DNA from: Cafeteria roenbergensis
Taxonomy: Eukaryota > Sar > Bigyra > Bicosoecida > Cafeteriaceae
Assembly (NCBI GenBank): GCA_008330645.1
Contig: VLTN01000025.1
Location: forward strand, 248,001-312,000
Direction of reading: 5' to 3'
Length of the DNA: 64,000 nt
Made by a program: the position numbers and the translations under genes. The notes under the pieces were generated by a model. That model was given only the letters and a program-made list of their open reading frames with translations, did no database searches and was not told the origin of the DNA. This document shows, one piece after another, positions 26,301 to 34,684 of this stretch (positions within the stretch are counted from its first letter, which is position 1; every line of letters begins with the position of its first letter).

Positions 26301-27618
26301 AGCGGCGTCTCCGCTGCCTGCGGGCGCCGGCTCGGGGCGCGGGCTCTCGCCGGACAGAGCATCCAGCAGAACGCTGCCAGCGACTCCGCCTGGCAGCCCT
26401 CGGTTCGCGGGGGAGCCCAAGTCAGCGTCAGCTGCCGTCGCTGCCGCCGCAGCGGGGTCATCGCAGCTGAAGCGGACGCAGTCATCCGACTTGATCCAGG
26501 CCGCAGCCGCAGGTGCGCTGGGCGAAGGCGCGGAGCTGGAGGCCAAGGGCGTGATCGCCGCCGAGGGCGACTGGCCGGGCTCGCTCATCGGCGGCGCCAT
26601 TCTCAAGAGCGCGCCGCTCTCGCTGCCCGAAGGGCCCGTGCCGTTCCGCGGTGCCTGGCCGCCCCGGATGGTTGAGTTCAGCTTCAACACCCTGGCCGAG
26701 TCCCACGAGGACCTGTGCCGCTGCGTCCTGGACATGTGCTACGACCTCGGGCTCGTGCAGTTCTTCCACCTCGACTCCCGCAAGATCCTCAGGTTCATGA
26801 ACGAGCTCAGCGTCAGGTACAGGGACAACCCGTACCACACCTTCGAGCACGGGGTGTCGGTAGCCCACGTGGCCTTCGTGGTGGCGTCGCGCTGCCCAGC
26901 GGCCTCCCGCCTCATGAGCGAGGTCGACAGGCTCGCGCTGATCCTCGGCTGCGCTGCCCACGACGTGGAGCACCCGGGGTGGAACAACGCCTTCGAGGTG
27001 GCCACCATGTCCCCGCTGGCGATCCGCTACAACGACCAGTCCGTTCTCGAGAACCACCACGCCGCAACGATGTTCCGAATCCTGGACGTGGACGGCACGG
27101 ACGTGCTCTCTGATCTGCCGCAGCAGCTCTTTGTGCGCTTCCGCAAGGTGGCCCTGCGCGGCATCCTCGCCACCGACATGGCCCACCACGGCAAGCTCGT
27201 GGAACGCGCGCGAGAGCTCACGCCCGACCTTGACGCCAGCTTCCCGGGGGACGAGGTCACCAAGGCCTGCACGCTGGCCGAGTTCGTGTTCCACACCGCG
27301 GACATTTGCAACTCCGCCCTGCCGGCCTTCGAGGTGGTGCGCGACTGGGCCGTGCGTGTGTGCCAGGAGTTCACCAACCAGGCCGCTCTCGAGGTGGAGC
27401 ACGGCATGGTGCCGCTGCCCCACATGCTCGGTCTGGACGACGAGCACGTGCTGGCCAAGAGCCAGGTCTTCTTCGCTGGCTCCATCGTCAGGCCGCTCTA
27501 CGCGGCCGTCGTGGTGGCCCTGCCGCAGATTCGCGAGACGGTTGACAACATTGACCGCAACGTGCAGCGGTGGAAGGAGGTCGTTGCCGAGACTGCCCCC
27601 AAGCCGGCCGCGTCGTAG
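23326..27618 (+). CDS. GAF-domain 3',5'-cyclic nucleotide phosphodiesterase (class I, PDE2/5/6/10/11-like)
   Basis: 1,430 aa. It should hydrolyse cAMP and/or cGMP to the 5'-monophosphate, with cyclic nucleotide sensing by GAF domains. Order: disordered N-terminus; a degenerate first GAF split by a long low-complexity insert (about 179-226 and 492-565); two well-formed GAF domains (about 566-722 and 745-905), each with an FDKQTNYRTRS / VDRKTGYRTRS block resembling the NKFDE-type motif; a low-complexity linker; the PDEase_I catalytic domain (about 1112-1422). Catalytic hallmarks are present: NPYHTFEH with H1171 and H1175, HDVEH (H1212, D1213), LENHHAA, FHTADICN with D1326, and a QVFF block whose Q1380 matches the purine-binding glutamine. 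No membrane helix. An upstream exon at 22802-22829 could extend the protein by 67 residues. Convergent with the GCKR-like gene, 288 bp between stops. Confidence 0.93.
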   Translation: MGSPSGSPVMGLHSASVGQSGPLSRNAALAPSSRSFMMAGAASLSHTPSGNGSAPSGGHGAAGSGQGGDLAGARGHFVDGSPSPPTVGQVVALPTSAPRSGRSPAYKWQAALAGVVKQLWHETACLRRESDGGNMSIHRVPGDWAGVEGTCGEVVRPIEALARPKEVAARVHDLLDLNHRYSLFIDTFESILSQPSTHGVLEAVTQATEQVLGLEPGCVRLLVADPRIAKLFLVNLDSEAACNKAAAGAARAGPPPRPHRPDAEPPSGSPRSGASSARAVVSASEESPSAPAVGQGTVPMSMAQELLTFRMRNLSELAEMEDAIGPARTVSRHLKYDGGAAAKAYTIERESGAGAKSSPGMISRSLGSGGGSDSETRAAAASSAGAASATDDSPAAGSGAPEARAGTALTATTSRSGAADPGDWALPDATGLAAIQCQVIVAAANQKRTAVASSETATDLDTSHGHSRLHIPTARSDPADATGISLEAKAGEREVRPAPVRAALAAPILDSDASRMYGVLEIHSDDPDKFVASDKHLLEAFASTAARCIRGVGLLVATRTAVQRSTKLLSMTRHALSEDDLGNVVKRIVETGYDLIPADRVSVFLVDREAEELVLIVSEDAAGYHMPIGAGIAGAVATSGQVENVADAYTDVRFNQSFDKQTNYRTRSVLAVPVHKAKGDVIAVIQAINRTDGEPFNAEDEAMLRAVANAAAVALTQARLLKDAHAETDKALALVEAGSIIEQAERRSSDLYQMLNDLVSKVASRLVPSDKMTLFLVDEIKGELVFRLTKDEGEGLKDLRIPIGFGIAGAVAKTGRVENIPEAYEDKRFTKEVDRKTGYRTRSVLVVPIVDPSTKRVVAVLQAINKRGGGRFTRTDEKIFQAFASNIASSISKRVMQAAYDRVMGDPAEELQRSLLSQFLNRSESTAAPAPPAAGQAALGTASTAGSTKSRARRRSVAWGRAKGGPGSAERPGGILQPVSIPKGQSLSSAIGAASPLPAGAGSGRGLSPDRASSRTLPATPPGSPRFAGEPKSASAAVAAAAAGSSQLKRTQSSDLIQAAAAGALGEGAELEAKGVIAAEGDWPGSLIGGAILKSAPLSLPEGPVPFRGAWPPRMVEFSFNTLAESHEDLCRCVLDMCYDLGLVQFFHLDSRKILRFMNELSVRYRDNPYHTFEHGVSVAHVAFVVASRCPAASRLMSEVDRLALILGCAAHDVEHPGWNNAFEVATMSPLAIRYNDQSVLENHHAATMFRILDVDGTDVLSDLPQQLFVRFRKVALRGILATDMAHHGKLVERARELTPDLDASFPGDEVTKACTLAEFVFHTADICNSALPAFEVVRDWAVRVCQEFTNQAALEVEHGMVPLPHMLGLDDEHVLAKSQVFFAGSIVRPLYAAVVVALPQIRETVDNIDRNVQRWKEVVAETAPKPAAS

Positions 27619-27736
27619 AGCGGGACGCCAGCCAGCCAGCCCCAGCGCGTGCGCAGCTTTGCCGCACGACGCCCGATTCCGTGTCTGCACCTGGCCGCGT
27701 TGCAACGCCTTCTCTGCGCCATCGCGCTTGCCTTTT

Positions 27737-27756
27737 TGTGTGTGTGTGTGTGTGTG
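27737..27756. repeat. (TG)10 microsatellite
   Basis: Ten TG dinucleotides, trailing into AGTGAGTGTG, in the 288-bp gap between the convergent PDE and GCKR-like stop codons, probably in 3' UTR sequence. Confidence 0.95.
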
Positions 27757-27906
27757 AGTGAGTGTGTCTATCTGCGTCGCAAGGAGTTCGTCAATCGACT
27801 TGTGCACAAAAGCAGCGCCACTTCAGCGGCGGCCAGAGAGGCCACAGACGTGCGCCGCCGACTGCATCGCTGCACACATGCGGGCGAGCGATGCTGCCAG
27901 GCTGCG

Positions 27907-30048
27907 CTACGACGATGCGCTCCTCACAGCTTCGGCAATGGTCCCGCTCGCCCGGAGCCGCTCAGTGGCCGCGGCCACAGTGAGTCCACCGCCGGCCTTT
28001 GCGAGCACCACTGCAGTGGGCACAACGAGGTCCTTTGCAGACGCCACGGTGACGTGGTACGCTGCGTCTGCGGCGTCGATGTCGGCCGCCACTGCCTCCG
28101 TGCCGTGGATAGAGCGCAGCAGGCAGTGTCGCGAGGTCGCCTCGTCGACACCAGACGTGTCCGCAACCAGCTTGACAGCGCGCATGAAGAGCTTACGGTT
28201 GGTCACGCGGAGGTTGACCATGCGGTTGCCAAGCACGCACCCCTTGCGCACGTGGGCCACAGTCGTCACAGCGTTCAGCGCCAGCTTGAGGCACAGCTCG
28301 TGAAGCGGAGCGAGCTCGGACCCCGGTCCCGTGGCAGCGGCCGCAAGCACTGGCAGCCCGTGGTCCGCGCCCAGCTCGCGGCCTACACGCACCACGCGCG
28401 CTGCCCCCGCCGTTGCAACGAGAGCAAGCTGCGCGGCGCTGGTCTCGCCGACCGAGATCGCTGCCACCCATGCGCCCCGCTTGGCCGCCCTGGACGCAGC
28501 CGCGGCGGCCTCCTCAGGCAGAGGGCACTGCGGAGATGCTAGGAGCAGGAGCACGTCCCCGCTGCCCACAGCTCGCATCGGGGCTCGGGGCCCCAGCTTG
28601 GGCAGGCCGGCTGGCGCGGCGGCATCAGCAGCGGCCCCCGCGACATCGTCACCGTCAAGCCGACCAACCCTCGTGGGCTCGCTCCAGGTCCGCTCGGCCG
28701 CCGCACAGGCAGTGATGTCACCGGCGGCCGCCGCCGCCGCCACGGCCCCGCTGGGCTTCGGCGCCGACCCCGTTGAGCCCTGCCCTCGGGCCTTGGCAGC
28801 TGCGTCGGCGGCCTCAAGCGCCGCAGCCACGTGGGCTGTGGGCACGAGGGCAGGGTCCCCCGCGTGGGTCCAGGCCGCGCGGACATCGTCAAATCCCGCT
28901 CCGTACGTGGGAGGGCACTCTGACGCGTCGATGACGCCGAGAAGACCGGCTGGCCCAGCCCCCAGGTACACGACCCGCCCTCCACCGCGCAGGGCCTCTG
29001 ACGACGCCTCGGCCACGGCGCCAATGTCTGCCGCAGCGTCGTACGTGCGCAGCATCGCGTCCTGGAAGCGCAGCAGCGTTTCGCGGAGCGCCGGGGGAGC
29101 GAGCCAGCCTGCGGCCGGCTGCCGAAGGTGGGCGATTGCGTGAAGGCCGGCAGTCTCCAGGAGCAGCTTGGTGGCGCTGCCGCCCTTCATGCGCGTGGAC
29201 CCCGCGACGGCCTCTGGCCCCACGACGGGGTGCAGGGCGCACGCGCAGGGGAGGGGGGCGCCCTCGGCGAGCTGGTCCCACTCCGCCTCGGATTCCTTGC
29301 ACGCCTCCAGCACGTCCGCGAAGGTGGTGCCCCACGCCGGCACGACCGTTCGCCTCACGAGGGACGGAGGGTTGAACCCGAGCACGGCCGCGCGGGCAGC
29401 GACTCCGCGAGGCAAGGGCGCGAGGTCGGGCGCGGTCTGGTCCCCGCCCTTGCTCACGGCGCGGCCGTTGGCCGCCAGGCACATGGCCACCTGCGAGCCG
29501 CTGTACGTGGCGGACATGCCGCACGAGACGCCCACCACAAGGACGCGCTCGGCGCCCCACCGCTGGACGAACGCCTCCAGGTCAAGCGCGCCCGCGGCCG
29601 CGACGTCCTCCGCGTTTTCGTGGGCAGCGAGGATGGCGTTTGGCCCGCCTGCCAAGAGGTAACCGAACGGGCCCGGGGCCTCCCCGCGCGGCTGCCCAAG
29701 CACCTTGTTCAGCGCCCGGGCCGTCACGTACGCCAGCCGCCCCGACGTGCCGCTTCCCGTGAACACCACGAATGCCTGCGCGCCCGATGCCCAGGCCGCA
29801 ACCTCCTCGCCGACCATGCGCGTCAGGCACTCCAGGCTGCGCATCGGCCCTGCGTCCAGCACCGACTCGAGCCCGTCGCTTCCGGCAAACATCTGCGCGT
29901 CGGCGCCCCTGAGCAAGCGAACGGCGGCGTCGCTGGCCACATCGTCAAGGAGCGCCGTCAGCGGGTTGGGGCTCTCCGTCACGCGCTGCTTCGCCGGCAA
30001 CATGGCACGGCCGCCCGCCTGTGAGGCCAAGCTCTTGGTGTGGCCCAT
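27907..30048 (-). CDS. Glucokinase-regulatory-protein / MurQ-family double-SIS sugar-phosphate protein
   Basis: 713 aa from the ATG at 30048; an ATG at 30003 is also possible. Extending upstream would need a GTG start overlapping the first PHF5A exon, so I reject that. The first SIS domain has the phosphosugar loop [13 protein letters not shown] (about 97) and the family signature [14 protein letters not shown] (about 276-289), then ATKLLLE. A second SIS-like half begins near [12 protein letters not shown] (about 357). The C-terminal block [13 protein letters not shown]...[13 protein letters not shown] (about 587-625) matches the helical end of MurQ and GCKR. MurQ (about 300 aa) cleaves N-acetylmuramate 6-phosphate; animal GCKR (about 625 aa) binds fructose phosphates and glucokinase. 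Two SIS halves and length favour a GCKR-like regulator, but etherase activity cannot be excluded. Intron-free. Confidence 0.88.
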   Translation of the reverse strand: MGHTKSLASQAGGRAMLPAKQRVTESPNPLTALLDDVASDAAVRLLRGADAQMFAGSDGLESVLDAGPMRSLECLTRMVGEEVAAWASGAQAFVVFTGSGTSGRLAYVTARALNKVLGQPRGEAPGPFGYLLAGGPNAILAAHENAEDVAAAGALDLEAFVQRWGAERVLVVGVSCGMSATYSGSQVAMCLAANGRAVSKGGDQTAPDLAPLPRGVAARAAVLGFNPPSLVRRTVVPAWGTTFADVLEACKESEAEWDQLAEGAPLPCACALHPVVGPEAVAGSTRMKGGSATKLLLETAGLHAIAHLRQPAAGWLAPPALRETLLRFQDAMLRTYDAAADIGAVAEASSEALRGGGRVVYLGAGPAGLLGVIDASECPPTYGAGFDDVRAAWTHAGDPALVPTAHVAAALEAADAAAKARGQGSTGSAPKPSGAVAAAAAAGDITACAAAERTWSEPTRVGRLDGDDVAGAAADAAAPAGLPKLGPRAPMRAVGSGDVLLLLASPQCPLPEEAAAAASRAAKRGAWVAAISVGETSAAQLALVATAGAARVVRVGRELGADHGLPVLAAAATGPGSELAPLHELCLKLALNAVTTVAHVRKGCVLGNRMVNLRVTNRKLFMRAVKLVADTSGVDEATSRHCLLRSIHGTEAVAADIDAADAAYHVTVASAKDLVVPTAVVLAKAGGGLTVAAATERLRASGTIAEAVRSASS

Positions 30049-30180
30049 TGGCGCGCACCTCTGGCGGCGCACCGTCCGGCCAAAACGAGCCGGCAGAGCC
30101 GCAGCGCAGAACGCGCGCAAGTCGGCGCCCCCACCCGCCCACTCCGCCGCTTCGGGGCCAAGGGCTGAGGGCGGGATCGA
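30049..30180. promoter_or_regulatory. 132-bp divergent promoter interval, GCKR-like gene and PHF5A
   Basis: Only 132 bp separate the two divergent ATGs, so both transcription starts must lie within or very close to this interval, or inside the other gene's 5' end. No TATA box is evident. Assignment is by position only. Confidence 0.45.
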
Positions 30181-30976
30181 ATGGCTCGTCACCGTGAGTC
30201 CCTCGCGGCTCGTGCCGTGGCGCCGGACGGCCGTGCTCCGCTGCTGTGTGCCAGCTATGCAAGCGCTGCGGCCCCCCAGCTACCCCCCCTCCCCCGCGAG
30301 AGCCCTTTTGCCTTTTGCAGAGACGGACCTTGTGCTGTGCCGAAAGCTTCCGGGAATCTGTGAGCCGTTGCCCCTGGCCGCCAGCTGGCTCGTCGCATGC
30401 CACGCGAAGCGTTTGCTGAGCACCCGCACCCAGACGCGTTCCCTTGCCCCGCCCCTTGCATGTTCCCGCCCTCCACACAGCCACGGGGATGCTCTGCGCC
30501 CGCCACGAAGGAGTGTGTGTGATTTGTGACTCGTACGCTCGTCCGCACCGCGTGGCGCGCATCTGCGACGAGTGCGACTACGGCTCGATGAAGGGCTCCG
30601 GGAAGGGCAAGTGCGTCGTTTGCGGCAACGATGGAGTGGAGCCGGCATACTACTGCTTTGAGTGCTGCGCGCAAGAAAAGGATGTGAGCCGGGCGGACCC
30701 GCTGGGGTCAAGCACGGCTGCAGCCCTGCGTGCTCTGGCCGCCGATGTGCATCCAGCCACGCCCACAACCCACGTTGGGCGCTTGCTCCTTGCCTTGCCT
30801 TGCCTTGCCTTGCCTTGCGTTCCCTGTCCCCCGCATTCCCCCATTGCCCGTCCGCTGTCCCTGCACGCCGAGTCGCTCGCTCGCAGCGGGACGGCTGTCC
30901 ACAAGTGATCAACATTGGGCAATCCCGAGCCGATTGGTACTATCAAAAGAAGAAATACGGGTTTCAGGCGCGGTGA
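30181..30976 (+). CDS. PHF5A: PHF5A / Rds3, SF3b zinc-finger splicing factor
   Basis: Four exons: 30181-30193, 30321-30359, 30481-30683, 30887-30976; 114 aa. Introns of 127, 121 and 203 nt have GTGAG donors and CAG acceptors. Splicing gives [17 protein letters not shown], then [19 protein letters not shown], an [10 protein letters not shown] block, a [16 protein letters not shown] block, and a C-terminus ending KKKYGFQAR. This aligns along its whole length with human PHF5A (110 aa), including the paired CxxC zinc ligands. The protein is a subunit of SF3b in the U2 snRNP and helps form the branch-point adenosine pocket. The N-terminal exon is only 13 nt. One CxxC of the usual set reads CARH, so a histidine may replace a cysteine ligand. 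Divergent from the GCKR-like gene. Confidence 0.96.
30788..30817. repeat. (CCTTG)6 microsatellite in PHF5A intron 3
   Basis: Six perfect CCTTG pentamers inside the third intron of the PHF5A gene. This probably explains why that intron (203 nt) is longer than the other two. Confidence 0.95.
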
Positions 30977-31302
30977 CGACGGCTCGCCGCGGGCTGCCGT
31001 GCCTCGCGCCCGAGCGTCACCCACGCGTCGCCCTACAATGACGCTGACCGTGTGACACGGGGAAGCGTTTGCCTGCGCCGGGCTGGCTGCCTTGCAGGCC
31101 GTGCGCACCTGGAGTGCAAGTCGTGCCTCGGCGGCCGGGGTGCCCGCTGTCCCTTCTGAGCCGATGGGCGTGCGTACGTTCGTGTGATGGCTCTAGCGAT
31201 GCGCGTTGCGAACGAGCTTGCCGGCCTCTGGTCTGCTGCAGAGCAATCGGCGCTCGCTCTTCCGACGGCGCCCAAGCAGCTCCGTCACTCTTTCACCGTG
31301 CC

Positions 31303-32405
31303 ATGGCAGCTGCCCCAGACTTCAAAATCCGCGCCCTCAAGCTCACCGAGGAGGCTGAGCTCCCCTCGCTGGTCCCCGACGAGGCCAAGGCGACTCTCCA
31401 CCCGCACTACGAGGTGAGGGAGCGCGTGCTCGCGCAACGGCGTGCCGCCTGTTCCAGCAACTCCGCGGCGGCTCTCGGCCGGCTGTTCCGCAAGACCGTC
31501 TCCAGCCGCGCCCAGCCCTTCCGGCTCGCCGCCCCTCCCCGTCGTCCGCAGGAGATCAGCGATGCGATCGAGGCCACGCAGCGCAGCGTGGCGTCCATTT
31601 CGGTGCTGATGCGCGGCGTGCTCATCGCCCAGATCGCGCTTCTGGTCCTCGTGGTGGTCCTGCCGCTCGTCGTCGCCTTGGTCGGCTGGATCGGAACCGG
31701 CTTCCCCTTCGGAGCCTACGCCGGGAACATCGTGGCGATTGTGCTGGGCATCATGGTGAGCGCGGTGCCCCGTCGAGCTCGCGGCCACGGCAGCGCGCGC
31801 GCGCGCGCGACTTGGAACAATCAGCTCCCGCAACTGCAGCGACCCTGCTTTCCTTCGTGGCGACGGCCCCGCAGGCCATTGTCGGGCTCGTGTACGTGAC
31901 GCGAATCCAGCGAGACGAGCTTGCCTCCAGACTCAAGCGAGCCAGCAAGGAGCTCAATAAGGAGTGAGGACGGGCACCCGCGCTTGCGATGGCGCTTGGG
32001 CGCGTGCCGCAACGCGCCGGCTCCACGCTCACGCACATGTGGGAGGCTCCCGCTGGCCATGCGCCCCGCAGGCTCCGCGACTGCGTCTACCGCGTAATCG
32101 TCACCTCCAACGCCTCGGAGGTAAACTTCCCGCAATCGTCCGACCCGGGCGAGGCAACTTTCTGCTTCACGACGAGGCCCTACGGCGCGGCAGACAGCTC
32201 GCGCCCCACTCCCTCCGGCGCCACCTCCCCGGGCTTTAAGGGCGCTACCGCCCCTCGAGACGACGGAAGCAGCAAGCACGCTGCCGGCGCCGACGAGGCG
32301 AAGCCGACGGACGCGGGCAGCAAGCCCTCCAAGGCCGCCCCCGCAAAGGACACTGCCGCAGCCGCCGCGGACCGCCCTGACGAGCAGTCCGCGGTCCGGG
32401 TGTAG
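31303..32405 (+). CDS. Small two-helix membrane protein, function unknown
   Basis: Four exons proposed: 31303-31413, 31552-31755, 31875-31963, 32072-32405; 245 aa. All three introns are GTGAG...CAG (138, 119, 108 nt). Residues about 59-84 (GVLIAQIALLVLVVVLPLVV) and 93-113 (YAGNIVAIVLGIM then AIVGLVYV) are membrane helices joined by a short Gly/Pro loop. A basic helix with RLKRASKELNKEL follows, then a soluble stretch VYRVIVTSNASEVNF and a Lys/Ala/Asp-rich disordered tail. If the third intron is kept, the TGA inside its donor ends the protein at residue 134. The helical hairpin loosely recalls VMA21-type V-ATPase assembly factors, but the long tail does not, so I give no function. The start is the first ATG in phase, MAAAPDFKIRALKL. 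Confidence 0.6.
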
Positions 32406-32623
32406 GCAGGGGGGTGGATGCAGCGTATCGTGCCGAGGCGCGCAGCGTCCGCATGCGCGCGCGCGCTCGCGACGGGCGGCACGAGCCCAATTGGAGTCCG
32501 ATAGTCCTGCAGTTGCAGTCACGAGTTGCAAACCGAGCAGGGCAGAGTTGCGTTGAGATGAGTGTGCATTGCCCGCCAGACAGCCAAGTTCGTGCTCACG
32601 CTTCGCCGAGCACTCTCGCCCGG

Positions 32624-33806
32624 ATGCCGCCGTCCCTCCCCGCGTTTTCGCTGAGTAGCTCCGACGTTGCGGGGGGCAGTCTGGATCGCACCAAGGTGCC
32701 CACGGGCGCGCGAGAGAGGCTCGAGCCCCATCTCGGCGTGAGTTTGCACCAGGATGGTCGCCGAATAGTGTGCCATCGCGCGAGCCGCACCGAGCGGTTG
32801 ACCCCGCGCGTCGCTGCCACCACGACCGTCGAGGCTACGTCTGACGTTCGCAGTGGTTCGAGGATGCGGTGCGGGGGGCAACCTTGAAGCTCACGCAGGG
32901 CCTGCGACTTTCCCGCATCGTCTTCGTGGGCCGGGGCGCCCTTGCTCTCGCCTTCCTCATCGGGCCTGTGATTGCTGACAGCGTCAGCCCCGATGGTCCA
33001 ATCCATACTGAGATCATCCCGGACCTTCTGGACCTGTATTCGGTGCTGCTCTTCCTCGGCGTTGTGGTGAGCCCTCGAGCGCCAGCCCCGGCAAGTTGCC
33101 GTCACGACATGCGCCATGCCCGCTTGCTCACCATCTGTCGCTCCCCGAGCCGAGCCGGTGCGCTGCGGACCCGCAGGTGGTCGCCGTGTCCACTATGATC
33201 CTCTTCTTTCTGCGGAAGCAGGCGATGGAGGAGCGGCAAAAGCTGCAGTCGGCTGCGAGCTCGCGGTGAGCGCCCCAACATGCCACCCGTCGCGGGCGGA
33301 TGCAAGACGCCGCCCCACTCTCTCGTTGTGGCCAGTGACCACCACAAGACGCCGCGGGCCTGTCATCCGCGCCCCTCCGCAGTTTGGCTGGCACCGGCTA
33401 CGTCGTGGCCGTTTCGACCAACGGGACGAACTTGCGAGCGGCTCGTCGCTGCGACAAGGCAAACGTGGAGTACAGTTTCCAAGGAGACCCGAGTGCTGCG
33501 GGGTCGGCCGTCACGGCTGTCACTGTGGCTCGCCCGGACGCGGAAATCGCGAGCCCAGGAAAGACGCCGACGCCAGAGGAGCGCAAGCCGTTCACGCTCG
33601 GTGAGGCGAGCCAGCCTTCTGCACTGCCGCCCCCGCAGACAAGCGCGCCCGGGCCAGCCAGCGTGCCCTTGAATTGGAACCCTGAGCCAGACCAAGTGCC
33701 ATACAGCGGGTCGGCCGCCTCGTCTTCCAGTCGTGCCGGAGCTGGAGCGACTGCGCCAGCGGCGGCCCCCGCCGCAGGGTTCAGCCCGACAGAATTTGCA
33801 CTCTAG
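32624..33806 (+). CDS. Two-helix membrane protein with proline/serine-rich tail, function unknown
   Basis: Four exons proposed: 32624-32737, 32854-33066, 33177-33265, 33383-33806; 279 aa. Introns of 116, 110 and 117 nt all have GTGAG donors and CGCAG acceptors, in phases 0, 0 and 2. An N-terminal soluble segment (GARERLEPHLG then WFEDAVRGATLKL) leads to two membrane helices at about 60-82 (IVFVGRGALALAFLIGPVIA) and 96-121 (LLDLYSVLLFLGVV, then VVAVSTMILFFL). A charged helix RKQAMEERQKL and a long Ala/Pro/Ser-rich tail to the stop follow. In-frame ATGs upstream of 32624 make the start uncertain. I do not recognise the family. It follows the previous membrane-protein gene in tandem, 218 bp downstream. 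Confidence 0.6.
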
Positions 33807-34684
33807 AGTGTCTCCCTCAGCCTTCCGTGTGGTTTGCGTGCTTCACTTTGCCTGGGCTTCGTGCGACGAACGAAAAGGTGGCTTGCCGAGCCAAGCACCG
33901 AAAGAGGAGGCGAAGTGCCGCAAGCCCGCTCCGTCAGGTTGAATACTTGGCAGCTGTGTTCAATCCGTCAGCCGAGTCGGCTGTCGTGGTTGTTTGCGGG
34001 TCAAAACAGTGGCGGAAGCACGGGGCTTCAGCGTACGAGAGGGCGCCGGCAGGAACACGCTAGAGCATGGCACGGAGTGCTCAAGTCAGTGCCGTTGTTG
34101 CTTGCCAGTTAGTGTGCGTGAGTCGCGCGACACTAGAAACTTGTTGGATAGGTGATGTCGTGGTGCCAAAAAGTGGTTTGGCACGAAGTCTGACACTGCT
34201 GGATTGTTAGCGATGCTGCTTCGAAGCGTGAGCTGCAGTGAAAAGAGCTTCGTGCACAGCGTCGCGAATCACGCAAGCACGACAAGTTTTATATCGATTG
34301 CCCTGGCGTGGAACTACGCTCCGCAGGAGCACATGGCCACAACAGAGCGAGCGCACAAATCCCAACAGCACAGGAAAAGACGTGCTGTGCGGAGACGAAA
34401 CATTTGCTCGGAAGCGTCGAACCTTTTAGCCCGTGCGCCGGCACCATTCCAGTCGCACCCCGCTTGTTGAGCATACCACCGCTGAGGGCGGGGGTTGCTG
34501 CCGCCACATGCGGTCTCGGGGAGCGTAGCCTTTGGCCGCGCTGCTTTTGCCTCAGAGTGGAACTGTTGACAGAGTGCTCGGGCTGAATCGACCTGGCCGG
34601 CGCAGGAAGCAAGCTTCGAGGCATGACCGTTGGCACACGCACACAACACACGTCTCACACAAATTCACTGGCTGGCCAAGCGAG
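33807..34684. other. 878-bp gene-free gap between convergent genes
   Basis: No protein-like frame on either strand; visibly less GC-rich than the genes. I see no tRNA or other structured RNA. One small perfect hairpin is present: GTGCCAAA at 34163-34170 and TTTGGCAC at 34177-34184 with a 6-nt loop. It may belong to a 3' UTR or mean nothing. Confidence 0.6.

Noticed and set aside
30049-30192. N-terminal extension of the GCKR-like protein to a GTG at 30192
   Set aside because: It needs a non-ATG start, overlaps the PHF5A first exon, and the added residues look unlike protein sequence.
31303-32405. Firm assignment of the two-helix protein to VMA21
   Set aside because: The hairpin is similar in shape, but the proposed long C-terminal extension and lack of a clear sequence motif do not support it.
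31989-32405. A separate 138-residue gene starting at 31989
   Set aside because: A GTGAGG donor at 31964 and a CCCGCAG acceptor ending at 32071 join the second part in frame to the preceding gene; the start region of the separate frame is not protein-like.
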